Source of the DNA: a virus
Virus record (IMG/VR): IMGVR_UViG_3300020055_000156
Coordinates: 1 to 23,973 of that record
DNA: 23,973 bases
Strand: one strand, 5' to 3'
In this document: positions 9,112-17,089 of the stretch, piece after piece
Layout of the letters: each line of letters starts with the position of its first letter
How positions within the stretch are numbered: position 1 is the first letter of the stretch
Position numbers and translations under genes: made by a program
The notes under the pieces: generated by a model
What the model saw: only the letters and a program-made list of their open reading frames with translations
Told to the model about the DNA's origin: nothing
The model's database searches: none

Positions 9112-9523
9112 GTCAACTGAAGTCCTAGACGGAGTATTAGGTATAACTGATGTTGTAGATAATGCAATGTCTACTACTACAAAAGAAGTAGTAAAGAAAC
9201 CAGTTATTGTGAAAACAAATGATGATGACATTGACAATGATTATAAGTATCAAAGAGAAAACTTTTATAATTTAGTTGAAAGAGGTCAAGACGCAATAGA
9301 TGGTATTTTAGAGCTCGCAAGAGAATCTGAACACCCAAGAACATATGAGGTTGCAGGTAACTTAATAAAACAAGTTGCAGAAGTAACAGAGAAACTTGGT
9401 GATTTACAAGAGAAGATGAAAAAACTGAAAGATGTTCCTAGTAATGCACCAAAGAATGTAACTAATGCACTTTTTGTAGGTTCTACTGCTGAATTACAAA
9501 AATTACTAAAAGGAAAGAAATAA
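9104..9523 (+). CDS. 16: terminase small subunit gp16
   Basis: 139 residues; T4 gp16 is 164. It recognises and regulates packaging of concatemeric DNA together with gp17. The core is helical and coiled-coil-like: RENFYNLVERGQDAIDGI, HPRTYEVAGNLIKQVAE, then KLGDLQEKMKKLKD, followed by the conserved C-terminal patch NALFVGSTAELQKLLKGKK. The N-terminal 45 residues are variable and acidic, as usual for the family. The start overlaps gp15, and the stop TAA abuts the ATG of the next gene directly. Unlike in T4, gp17 does not follow immediately: two extra genes are inserted. Confidence 0.9.
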   Translation: MSKSTEVLDGVLGITDVVDNAMSTTTKEVVKKPVIVKTNDDDIDNDYKYQRENFYNLVERGQDAIDGILELARESEHPRTYEVAGNLIKQVAEVTEKLGDLQEKMKKLKDVPSNAPKNVTNALFVGSTAELQKLLKGKK

Positions 9524-10234
9524 ATGTCAACAACCATTACAAGTACATCAATAAATGTTAATAATGCTACTGACCCATCATCACCCTCTACTGGTGATTC
9601 ATACTACAATACCACAACAAATGATTGGAAATTTTACAATGGAACTTCTTGGATACCTTTAGAAGAAGGTGCTGTACAACAATATCCAATAGAACATCTA
9701 GGAAATTGGGAAAATAAATCACCATCACAAGGTTGGTACTGGATAAAACCGCCAGGTGCGAGTGAAGCTTTTTTCTGCGAGTATAGTGGTGGTGATTATA
9801 AGTCTACTGGTTATGGTTTTTGGAGATGGTGGAGATGTAATGATGACTATCATTCAATTTTAAATCATCATTATAATAAAGGATATCAATGGAATGTTTT
9901 GATGGTAGAAAAAGAAAATACTGGTACATGGCAAACAGCAGGTTTTAATACCAATCAAACTTTTAATCAAAGAAATAGCACCGCCGTATCTACATCAGGT
10001 ACAAGGACTGGATATAGAGTCTACTTTGGGTATGCTGGAGGTCATGGAATATATAATACAGGTCAAAGCGTTTGTAATTGGGGTAGTTCTTCTGGTGGTT
10101 TAGGTTCAGGGTTTAATGGAAGCAATTGTGGTTCATTTCCAGATAATTTATACATGGGTACTGGTGGTGGTTCTAATACCTATGGTAGTAGAGGAGGTGT
10201 ATGGTCTTTTTGGTTTAGGTGGTTAGACACATGA
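9524..10234 (+). CDS. fibre-tip-like protein inserted between terminase genes
   Basis: 236 residues. Residues about 17-45 hold the phage fibre module SPSTGDSYYNTTTNDWKFYNG followed by TSW, which usually ends or links fibre proteins. From about 68 the sequence GWYWIKPPGASEAFFCEY resembles the start of a fibrinogen-like or collagen C-terminal domain (pattern G-x-Y-W-I-x-P, then a Cys on the next strand). The rest is very rich in Gly, Trp, Asn and Ser, with scattered Cys, ending GGVWSFWFRWLDT. It probably recognises a surface ligand. It abuts gp16 and overlaps the next small gene by the ATGA junction, and with it forms a two-gene cassette. The domain assignment is tentative. Confidence 0.75.
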   Translation: MSTTITSTSINVNNATDPSSPSTGDSYYNTTTNDWKFYNGTSWIPLEEGAVQQYPIEHLGNWENKSPSQGWYWIKPPGASEAFFCEYSGGDYKSTGYGFWRWWRCNDDYHSILNHHYNKGYQWNVLMVEKENTGTWQTAGFNTNQTFNQRNSTAVSTSGTRTGYRVYFGYAGGHGIYNTGQSVCNWGSSSGGLGSGFNGSNCGSFPDNLYMGTGGGSNTYGSRGGVWSFWFRWLDT

Positions 10235-10536
10235 GTTATATTTGGCAAAATCCTAATTTTGCACGACCACATAAGTATGATGATTATATTGATTGGTTAA
10301 ATGCAGAAGATCGTACGGCATATTTAGCCGCTAAAGAAGCTACTATGGATGCAGATTATTTTATTCTATGGAAACAAGATTTAGTAAAACAATGTCAATT
10401 GAAAAGATTTGAAGAATACCCATCTATAGAAGAACAAATGGAAATGCAGTTTAATGATAAAGTAAATTCTACTACTACATGGGATAATGCAATTAATATG
10501 GTTAAAACTAATAACCCAAAACCAATTATTGATTAA
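10231..10536 (+). CDS. putative tail-fibre assembly chaperone-like protein
   Basis: 101 residues if started at the ATG at 10231, which overlaps the upstream stop as ATGA; a GTG at 10219 would add four residues but lies inside the upstream gene without need. Residues about 69-98 read EEYPSIEEQMEMQFNDKVN, then TTTWDNAINMVKTNNPKP. This is the YPSI-x-x-Q-x-x-x-x(Y/F) ... W-x-x-A-I ... P pattern seen in small proteins encoded next to phage tail fibres. I infer that it helps fold or attach the 236-residue fibre-like protein upstream. The function is not proven by sequence. Confidence 0.7.
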   Translation: MSYIWQNPNFARPHKYDDYIDWLNAEDRTAYLAAKEATMDADYFILWKQDLVKQCQLKRFEEYPSIEEQMEMQFNDKVNSTTTWDNAINMVKTNNPKPIID

Positions 10537-10548
10537 AATGAATATATT

Positions 10549-12192
10549 ATGCAAAATATTGACCATTATCTCGGTAATCCCCTACTAAAGAAAGCAAATG
10601 TTTCTGTCGAATGGACAGAAGAACAAATTGTTGAATTTAAAAAGTGTATGGAAAATCCTTTACACTTTATTGAAAATTACATAAAGATTGTATCACTAGA
10701 CCACGGTTTAGTTCCATTTGATATGTTTCAATTTCAAAAAGAAATGGTTGATACAATTCACAACAATCGTTTCACAATCTGCAAACTACCTCGACAGTCA
10801 GGTAAATCTACAACATTAGTATCTTACATATTACATTATGTTGTTTTCAATGCAAACATGAATGTAGCGATACTTGCAAACAAAGCCTCTACTGCAAGAG
10901 ATATTCTTTCTCGATTACAACTTGCATATGAAAATTTACCAAAATGGTTACAACAAGGTGTAATGTCATGGAATAAAGGTTCATTAGAATTAGAAAATGG
11001 TTCTAGGGTAGTTGCATCATCTACATCATCAAGTGCAGTTCGTGGTGGTTCATACAACATGATATTTTTAGATGAGTTCGCATTTGTTCCTAATAATGTT
11101 GCAGAAGATTTCTTTTCATCTGTATATCCTACAATATCATCTGGTAAATCTACAAAAGTTATTATTGTGTCAACACCTAATGGTATGAATCTGTATTACA
11201 AACTATGGACTGATGCAGAAAACAAAAGAAACTCTTATAACATTATTGATGTACATTGGAGTGAAGTGCCAGGCAGAGATGAGAAGTGGAAACAAGAAAC
11301 TATTGCAAATACATCTGAAGAACAATTCAAAAGAGAGTTTGAATGTGAGTTTTTAGGTTCTACAAACACATTAGTTGCACCACACAAGATTAAATCAATG
11401 TCATATGCAGAACCATTAACAAAAAATGCAGGTCTTTCTATTTACAAACAAAAAGTAAATGGTCATCAATATGTTTTAGTGGCTGATGTTGCAAGAGGTA
11501 TTCAAAACGATTATTCTGCATTTGTTGTATTTGATGTTACACAAATACCATATACAATTGTTGCAACATATAGAAACAATGAGATAAAACCTTTACTATT
11601 TCCTAATATTATCAAACAAGTTGCAACAAACTATAATCTTGCACATATTTTAGTTGAAATCAATGATATAGGTGACCAAGTTGCAAATGCATTACAATTT
11701 GATTTAGAATATGAAAATATGATAATGTCATCTATGAGAGGTCGTGCAGGTCAAATGGTAGGTGCAGGTTTCTCTGGTGGTCGTTCACAATTAGGTGTCA
11801 GAACAACAAAAGCAGTCAAAAAGATGGGTTGTTCTAATTTAAAACAGATTGTAGAAACTGACAAACTTATCATACAAGATTATAATTTAATCAATGAATT
11901 TTCTACATTTTCATTAAAAGGTCAATCTTACGAGGCTGAAGAAGGTCATACAGATGATTTAATTATGTGTTGTGTATTATTCTCATGGTTAGCACAACAA
12001 ACATACTTTAAAGAGTTAACTGATGATGATATTCGTGCAAGAATGTATGCAGAACAACAAAATCAATTAGAACAAGACATGGCACCTTTTGGATTTGTTG
12101 ATGATGGTTTAGATAACTATGGTGAAAAGATGACTGATGAATATGGAACAGTATGGTCACCAGTTATAAGAACGCATGATTCAGATTGGTAA
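10549..12192 (+). CDS. 17: terminase large subunit gp17 (packaging ATPase and nuclease)
   Basis: 547 residues; T4 gp17 is 610. It is the DNA-packaging motor and headful nuclease. ATPase domain: Walker A PRQSGKST at 81-88, Walker B MIFLDEFAFV at 171-180 with D175 and catalytic E176, coupling motif VSTPNG at 208-212. RNase H-like nuclease domain: D313 in LVADVARG, E370/D373 in LVEINDIGDQ, and D469/D470 in EEGHTDDLIM, giving a complete acidic triad. The start ATG at 10549 lies 12 bases after the upstream stop without a strong ribosome site. The last 12 bases overlap the convergent minus-strand gene. No promoter octamer is visible just upstream, so it is probably read from upstream promoters. Confidence 0.96.
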   Translation: MQNIDHYLGNPLLKKANVSVEWTEEQIVEFKKCMENPLHFIENYIKIVSLDHGLVPFDMFQFQKEMVDTIHNNRFTICKLPRQSGKSTTLVSYILHYVVFNANMNVAILANKASTARDILSRLQLAYENLPKWLQQGVMSWNKGSLELENGSRVVASSTSSSAVRGGSYNMIFLDEFAFVPNNVAEDFFSSVYPTISSGKSTKVIIVSTPNGMNLYYKLWTDAENKRNSYNIIDVHWSEVPGRDEKWKQETIANTSEEQFKREFECEFLGSTNTLVAPHKIKSMSYAEPLTKNAGLSIYKQKVNGHQYVLVADVARGIQNDYSAFVVFDVTQIPYTIVATYRNNEIKPLLFPNIIKQVATNYNLAHILVEINDIGDQVANALQFDLEYENMIMSSMRGRAGQMVGAGFSGGRSQLGVRTTKAVKKMGCSNLKQIVETDKLIIQDYNLINEFSTFSLKGQSYEAEEGHTDDLIMCCVLFSWLAQQTYFKELTDDDIRARMYAEQQNQLEQDMAPFGFVDDGLDNYGEKMTDEYGTVWSPVIRTHDSDW

Positions 12193-12486
12193 ATCTTCAA
12201 TAATCTCATTCTCTAACTTTAAATAACAATTTGCACAAACAATTTTAGATGTTTTCATAAGTTTTAGAATATCTCTCCTAGCTTCTTCATTTAAACCTTT
12301 CTTTCGTGTCGTTCTTCTAATTTCTTTCTCATGTGGGTGAAATTGTAAACACGCATTTTCAGATTCACCACAGTATGTACAAAACTTATCAGACAAATAT
12401 TCATTTACCCAAATCGTTCTTTTTCTGTAGTTTCTTTTGAAAACTCTTTTGATTGTTTCTTTATATTTTTCGTAATGACTTGACAT
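12181..12486 (-). CDS. small HNH-like zinc protein, antisense within the late block
   Basis: 101 residues, read against all neighbours. The N-terminal 30 residues are very basic (RVFKRNYRKRT). C36-x2-C39 (FCTYCGES), then LQFHPHEKE with H50 and H52, then C84-x2-C87 (KIVCANCYLKLE) follow the HNH endonuclease layout: CxxC, F-H-(x)-H, CANC. In most HNH proteins the last motif is CxNCH; here a Tyr replaces that His, and the central pair is HPH rather than HH, so nuclease activity is uncertain. It may be a homing-type or packaging-associated nicking enzyme, or a DNA-binding derivative. It overlaps gp17 by 12 bases. A perfect late octamer sits six bases upstream on the same strand. Confidence 0.8.
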   Translation of the reverse strand: MSSHYEKYKETIKRVFKRNYRKRTIWVNEYLSDKFCTYCGESENACLQFHPHEKEIRRTTRKKGLNEEARRDILKLMKTSKIVCANCYLKLENEIIEDLPI

Positions 12487-12491
12487 AAAGA

Positions 12492-12499
12492 TATTTATA
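12492..12499 (-). promoter_or_regulatory. minus-strand T4-type late promoter octamer for the HNH-like gene
   Basis: The plus strand reads TATTTATA, i.e. TATAAATA on the minus strand, pointing at the HNH-like gene. With T4 spacing, +1 falls at 12486, the A of the gene's ATG, so the message would be leaderless. No Shine-Dalgarno is present between octamer and ATG. The element lies inside a small inverted repeat (GACATA at 12482-12487, TATGTC at 12498-12503). Confidence 0.6.
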
Positions 12500-12542
12500 T
12501 GTCAGTTGTTCTATAAAAATGTGTTTTTAAGATAGTCTTTTT

Positions 12543-12550
12543 TATAAATA
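12543..12550 (+). promoter_or_regulatory. T4-type late promoter octamer before gp18
   Basis: Perfect TATAAATA in the 119-base divergent intergenic region. The predicted start near 12556 gives a 50-base AT-rich leader ending in the ribosome site AAGGAGAAA before the gp18 ATG. It is 44 bases from the minus-strand octamer, back to back. Confidence 0.8.
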
Positions 12551-12605
12551 TAATTAAATGAAAAAATTGAAATTTATATTATATAATCCATAAGGAGAAA
12601 CAGAG

Positions 12606-14558
12606 ATGGCATTTCAAGTATCCCCTGGCGTTCTCGTAAAAGAGATTGATTTAACGAATGTTGTTCCTGCTGTTGCTACATCAATCGGTGCAATTGCTGC
12701 TGGATTCCCAAAAGGGCCAGTAGAAGAAATTGTTCCAATTGGTTCAGAGGAAGAACTCGTTCAAATTTTTGGTAAACCTAATTCAGATAATTTTGAAACA
12801 TTTTTTACCGCCGCCAATTTTTTACAATACGGCAACGCTTTGCGTGTTGTTCGTGCAGATACAGCCGCTGTTAATGCTACAGCAGACGGTGTTGGTCTAA
12901 AAATTAAAAATGATGATGATTACGAAAATAATTACGAAGATGGTTCTGGTTCTAGTGGCGAATGGGCTGCAAGATTCCCAGGCACTTGGGGTAATGCGTT
13001 AGGTGTATCAATATGTTCAAATGCAACTGCATACGAACAAACAACAACTGCACTTGTTGATCAAGCAGATGTTGCCGCTGGTGATACAACTATTACAGTA
13101 GATGATGGAGCTGAATTTAATGTTGGTGACATTGTTTACTTTCAAGAAACTACTGGACAACAGTATGAAATTACTGCAATCGCAGTAAACGATTTAACTG
13201 TTAGACAATTAGACAATGCAAACGGTGGTGGTTTAAAATCTGCAATTGCAGATAATACTGCTATTCGCAGAAGATGGAGATATTACGATTTATTTGATGG
13301 TGCTCCAGGCACATCACAATATGCAACTGATAGAGGTCTTTTATCTGATGAGATGCATGTTGTTGTTTTTGATTACACAGGTGGTATTACTGGATTTGAT
13401 ACAGATTTAGCTGGTCAAAGAACAAACGCAGTATTAGAAACATTCCCATTTGTATCACAAGCATTAAGTAGTAAAACACCTCAAGGTGGAACAAACTTCT
13501 ATAAAAATGTAGTAAATGTTGGTTCTAGTTATGTTAGATGGATGGATCATGATGCATCACTAACAAATGCAGGAACAGATCCAGCAGGTGGAACTACATT
13601 TGCATCAACTGCTGGTAAAGCAGGTGTCTTAACAGACACTCTTGGTGGTGGAACAGATGACACACCTTCAATCGGTGAGTTAGAACTTGCATATGACAAA
13701 TTTGCAGATGTTGATACAGTAGATGTAAATTTAGTTATGGCAGGTACTTCACCAGCATCAACTGATGGTGTTACACACGCAACAATGATTATTGATTTAT
13801 GTGAATCAAGAAAAGATTGTGTTGGTTTCATCTCTCCTCGTAGAGAAGATGTTGTTGGTGTAACTACTGGATTTGCACAGACTGGTAATGTCAAAGGATT
13901 CTTTGATTCATTATCAAGTTCCTCTTATGCAGTATTCGATTCTGGTTACAAGTATATGTACGACAAATACAATGATGTTTACAGATATGTACCATTGAAT
14001 GGTGATATTGCAGGACTAGCCGCAAATACAGATAATGTTGCAGACCCTTGGTTCTCGCCTGGTGGTTACAACAGAGGTCAGATTCGTGGTGCAGTTAAAC
14101 TTGCATACAATCCTACTAAATCAGAAAGAGATATACTTTATCCTGCAAGAATTAACCCAGTTGTTACATTCCCAGGCCAAGGTACAGTCTTATTTGGTGA
14201 TAAAACTGCTCTTGCAAAACCAAGTGCATTTGATAGAATCAATGTTAGAAGATTATTCTTGGTTCTTGAAAAAGCAATTGCAACTGCGGCTAAATATCAA
14301 CTCTTTGAGTTTAATGATGTATTCTCAAGAGCACAATTTAGAAATTTGGTAGAACCTTTCTTGAGAGATGTTCAAGGTCGTAGAGGTATTACAGACTTTT
14401 CTGTTGTCTGTGACGAAACAAATAATACAGGAGAAGTAATTGATAGAAATGAGTTTGTTGCAGATATATTCATCAAACCTGCTCGTTCAATTAACTTTAT
14501 AACATTAAACTTTATCGCTGTGAGAACTGGTGTTTCATTTAGCGAAGTTGGCGGTTAA
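12606..14558 (+). CDS. 18: contractile tail sheath protein gp18
   Basis: 650 residues, very close to T4 gp18 (659). Sheath subunits polymerise around the gp19 tube and contract on infection. The N-terminus FQVSPGVLVKEIDLTNVVP is the family signature. It is followed by AAGFPKGPVEEIVPIGSEEE and a KPNSDNFETFFTAANFLQYG patch. The C-terminal assembly domain is clear: GGYNRGQIRGAVKLAYNPT, DRINVRRLFLVLEKAIATA, and the end FIAVRTGVSFSEVGG. The middle third is the variable surface-exposed domain. It has its own late promoter and a strong ribosome site (AAGGAGAAA), which suits a highly abundant protein. The tube gene follows after 14 bases. Confidence 0.96.
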   Translation: MAFQVSPGVLVKEIDLTNVVPAVATSIGAIAAGFPKGPVEEIVPIGSEEELVQIFGKPNSDNFETFFTAANFLQYGNALRVVRADTAAVNATADGVGLKIKNDDDYENNYEDGSGSSGEWAARFPGTWGNALGVSICSNATAYEQTTTALVDQADVAAGDTTITVDDGAEFNVGDIVYFQETTGQQYEITAIAVNDLTVRQLDNANGGGLKSAIADNTAIRRRWRYYDLFDGAPGTSQYATDRGLLSDEMHVVVFDYTGGITGFDTDLAGQRTNAVLETFPFVSQALSSKTPQGGTNFYKNVVNVGSSYVRWMDHDASLTNAGTDPAGGTTFASTAGKAGVLTDTLGGGTDDTPSIGELELAYDKFADVDTVDVNLVMAGTSPASTDGVTHATMIIDLCESRKDCVGFISPRREDVVGVTTGFAQTGNVKGFFDSLSSSSYAVFDSGYKYMYDKYNDVYRYVPLNGDIAGLAANTDNVADPWFSPGGYNRGQIRGAVKLAYNPTKSERDILYPARINPVVTFPGQGTVLFGDKTALAKPSAFDRINVRRLFLVLEKAIATAAKYQLFEFNDVFSRAQFRNLVEPFLRDVQGRRGITDFSVVCDETNNTGEVIDRNEFVADIFIKPARSINFITLNFIAVRTGVSFSEVGG

Positions 14559-14572
14559 TAGGGAGATAAAAA

Positions 14573-15097
14573 ATGGCAAGTATTGACGATTTTAAATCTA
14601 ACCTAATCGGTGGTGGCGCTAGAGCTAATCAGTATAGAGTGATAATGACAACGCCTGGTGCAATTGCAACAGGTCTTGATTCTAATAGAACTCAATTTTT
14701 AGTAAAAGCGACTTCATTGCCTGGTCAAACTATTCCTGAAATTACTGTAAATTTCAGAGGTAGACAGTTGTTTATTGCTGGTGATAGGACATTTGAAACA
14801 TGGACTACTACTGTACTAAACGATACTGACTTTATGGTTAGAAACGCAATAGAAAGATGGATGTCTGGAATTAACGATTTAGAAACTAATGTTGGTCTTA
14901 ATAATGTTGCAGACTATACTGCTCAAGTAACAGTTGAACAGTTAGACAGAGATGACAACTTATTGAAATCATATGTGTTAACAAATTGTTGGCCTACAAT
15001 TCTAGCACCTATCGAGTTATCATATGATACAGTTAGTGATATTGAAACTTTTGATGTAACATGGAGATACACATCATTCTCTGCAAGTAGTGTCTAA
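14573..15097 (+). CDS. 19: tail tube protein gp19
   Basis: 174 residues; T4 gp19 is 163. It forms the inner tube through which DNA passes. The N-terminus DDFKSNLIGGGARANQYRV and the loop VKATSLPGQTIPEITV are standard for T4-type tube subunits. RQLFIAGDRTFETWTTTV, then NAIERWMSGIND and the end TFDVTWRYTSFSAS, complete the tube fold. It is preceded by GGGAGATAAAA as a ribosome site, 14 bases after gp18, and is probably co-transcribed with it. Confidence 0.95.
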   Translation: MASIDDFKSNLIGGGARANQYRVIMTTPGAIATGLDSNRTQFLVKATSLPGQTIPEITVNFRGRQLFIAGDRTFETWTTTVLNDTDFMVRNAIERWMSGINDLETNVGLNNVADYTAQVTVEQLDRDDNLLKSYVLTNCWPTILAPIELSYDTVSDIETFDVTWRYTSFSASSV

Positions 15098-15140
15098 TTC
15101 AAGTATACTAAATAAGTAGAAAGAATAGGAGAATTATAGA

Positions 15141-16640
15141 ATGGCAGAGTTATTCGGTTTCAGAATTACTAGGGCGAAAAATGACAAACAGACAAGTGGT
15201 GTAGCACAGAGTGTTGCACCACCTTCTGCTGATGATGGAACAATAGATATCGCAGGTGGTGGTTTTTATTCTTCAGTTTTATCGACTGACGGTCGAGATG
15301 CAACTGAACTAGACCTCATTAGAAGATATCGTGATATTGCACAACAAGCTGAATGTGATAGTGCAATAGAGGACATCACAAATGAAGCCATAGTATCTGA
15401 TGAAAGAGGACAGTCAGTATCGTTATCGTTAGATAAATTCGATATTTCACAAACAATTAAACAAAAAATTCGTGAGGAATTTGACGAAGTTTTGCGTTTA
15501 TTAGATTTTAATTCAAAAGGACATGACATCTTTAGAAGATGGTATGTTGATGGTAGATTATTTTATCATAAAATTATTGATGAAAAATCACCAAGAAAGG
15601 GTATTCAAGAAGTAAGATATATTGACCCTAGAAAAATAAAAAAAGTAAGAGAACAAATTGTTGACAAAGACAGAAGAACTGGTCTTGACTTAACAAAAAG
15701 AACACAAGAATATTATCTTTTTAATGCTTCAGGTAATGGTAAATCAACTTCACAAGGATTGAAGATATCACCTGATTCAGTTTCATATTGTCCATCTGGT
15801 TTGGTAGATATGCACAAAGGTACTGTTCTATCACATTTACACAAAGCAATCAAACCAGTCAATCAATTAAGAATGATTGAAGATTCTTTAGTTATCTATC
15901 GTATTTCAAGAGCTCCTGAAAGAAGAATTTTTTACATTGATGTTGGTAACTTACCAAAAATCAAAGCAGAAGCTTACCTTAAAGATGTAATGAATCGTTA
16001 TAGAAACAAACTTGTTTATGATGCAAGTACAGGTGAGATTCGTGACGACAGAAATCATATGTCAATGTTAGAAGATTTCTGGTTGCCTCGTAGAGAGGGT
16101 GGTCGTGGTACAGAGATCACCACACTACCAGGCGGTTCTAATCTTGGTGAGATAGATGATATTAAATATTTTCAAAGAAAATTATATCGTTCATTAAATG
16201 TTCCAGTAACAAGACTTGCAGAAGAAACGGGATTTCAGATAGGTCGTTCTGATAACATAACAAGAGATGAATTGAAGTTTACAAAATTTGTTCAGAAACT
16301 TCGTAAGAAGTTTACAGTTTTGTTTACTGATATGTTAAAAACACAATTAGTGTTAAAAGGTATTATTGCAATTGATGAATGGCCAATGTTTAAAGAAAAC
16401 ATTCAGTTTGACTTTTTACAAGATGGTCATTTCACAGAACTCAAAAACGCAGAAGTTATGAGAGAAAGACTTGAAATGTTAAGTCAAATAGAACCTTATG
16501 TTGGACAGTATTTTTCTAAAGAGTATATTAAGAAAAATATTTTAAGAATGAATGACGAAGAAATAGAAGATATTAACAAACAAATTGAAAACGAATCTGA
16601 AGATGCTGGTGATGAAGAACCAGTAGATGACGAAAATTAA
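15141..16640 (+). CDS. 20: portal protein gp20
   Basis: 499 residues; T4 gp20 is 524. A dodecamer at one capsid vertex initiates head assembly and serves as the DNA channel for packaging. Recognisable family patches: AECDSAIEDITNEAI near 75, the stretch RRWYVDGRLFYHKIIDE near 135, RYIDPRKIKKVREQ, YRISRAPERRIFYIDVGNL near 255, ITTLPGGSNLGEIDDIKYF near 326, and RDELKFTKFVQKLRKKF near 375. The C-terminus is acidic (EDAGDEEPVDDEN). The gap before it contains TATACTAAATAAG, at best a weak late-promoter variant, and a clear AGGAGAA ribosome site. Confidence 0.96.
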   Translation: MAELFGFRITRAKNDKQTSGVAQSVAPPSADDGTIDIAGGGFYSSVLSTDGRDATELDLIRRYRDIAQQAECDSAIEDITNEAIVSDERGQSVSLSLDKFDISQTIKQKIREEFDEVLRLLDFNSKGHDIFRRWYVDGRLFYHKIIDEKSPRKGIQEVRYIDPRKIKKVREQIVDKDRRTGLDLTKRTQEYYLFNASGNGKSTSQGLKISPDSVSYCPSGLVDMHKGTVLSHLHKAIKPVNQLRMIEDSLVIYRISRAPERRIFYIDVGNLPKIKAEAYLKDVMNRYRNKLVYDASTGEIRDDRNHMSMLEDFWLPRREGGRGTEITTLPGGSNLGEIDDIKYFQRKLYRSLNVPVTRLAEETGFQIGRSDNITRDELKFTKFVQKLRKKFTVLFTDMLKTQLVLKGIIAIDEWPMFKENIQFDFLQDGHFTELKNAEVMRERLEMLSQIEPYVGQYFSKEYIKKNILRMNDEEIEDINKQIENESEDAGDEEPVDDEN

Positions 16641-16651
16641 GGAGATAAATT

Positions 16652-16837
16652 ATGAGTAATATTAAAGATTTTGTAGATTCACTATCTGATGGTGACAATG
16701 TTTCAGCAGAAACACATTTCAACTCTATTCTATCAAATAAAGTTGGTGATGCTCTTGCAGTTAAACGACAAGAGGTTTCACAGTCAATGATTAAGAATCA
16801 TGTTCCAGAAACACCAGAGGAAGAAAGTAGTGATTAA
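16652..16837 (+). CDS. 67: prohead core protein, gp67-like
   Basis: 61 residues; T4 gp67 is about 80. In T4 it is a minor component of the internal prohead core, degraded by gp21. Support is position, directly between portal and gp68/gp21 as in T4, plus the pattern FVDSLSDGDNVSAETHFNSI followed by LSNKVGDALAVKRQEVSQSM, which fits the conserved F-x-x-x-l-x-x-K ... A-l-x-x-K/R-x-x-x-x of this family in marine T4-like phages. The C-terminus is acidic (PETPEEESSD). Ribosome site AAGGAGATAAA. The last eight bases overlap the next gene. Confidence 0.8.
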   Translation: MSNIKDFVDSLSDGDNVSAETHFNSILSNKVGDALAVKRQEVSQSMIKNHVPETPEEESSD

Positions 16838-17078
16838 ATCGTTTGAAAATTTTAGAAAACAGTTGCCTGAAAAAGATGAACACAAGATGACGCAACAGTA
16901 TAAGAAATTAACACCTAAAATGAAGAAGGCTGTTGATGAAATTTTTACAATTATGGATAAAAAGCCGTCAGATTTTATAAATACTTTTGAAAAAACAATA
17001 AAACAAGTTTCAAAAAAACATAATGTACCTGAAAAGAACATTATGAGTTATTTTGAAAAAGAGATGTTATCAATTTAA
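16830..17078 (+). CDS. 68: prohead core protein, gp68-like (GTG start)
   Basis: 82 residues if begun at the GTG at 16830, which is preceded at seven bases by AGAGGAAG and overlaps the gp67-like stop. An ATG at 16800 would add ten residues read inside the gp67-like gene and has no ribosome site, so I prefer the GTG. The protein (IKSFENFRKQLPE, YKKLTPKMKKAVDEIF) is basic and helical. T4 gp68 is 141 residues, so this is a short version. Identity rests mainly on gene order 67-68-21-22-23. A perfect late octamer lies inside its coding region. Confidence 0.72.
   Translation: MIKSFENFRKQLPEKDEHKMTQQYKKLTPKMKKAVDEIFTIMDKKPSDFINTFEKTIKQVSKKHNVPEKNIMSYFEKEMLSI
16976..16983 (+). promoter_or_regulatory. 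possible internal late promoter upstream of gp21
   Basis: Perfect TATAAATA inside the gp68-like gene, 106 bases before the gp21 start. Predicted +1 is near 16989. Because it lies in coding AT-rich DNA it may be a chance match; a role in boosting gp21 expression is inference. Confidence 0.35.
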
Positions 17079-17089
17079 AGGAAATAACT

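Noticed and set aside
13547-13894. 115-residue minus-strand open frame inside gp18
   Set aside because: Low-complexity Val/Ser/Pro composition mirroring the sheath gene; no start signals. Other minus-strand frames opposite the fibre, gp23 and uvsW genes were dropped for the same reason.
15105-15116. Late promoter before the portal gene
   Set aside because: TATACTAAATAA only matches the last six positions of the octamer in register; at two mismatches in AT-rich DNA this is too weak to call.
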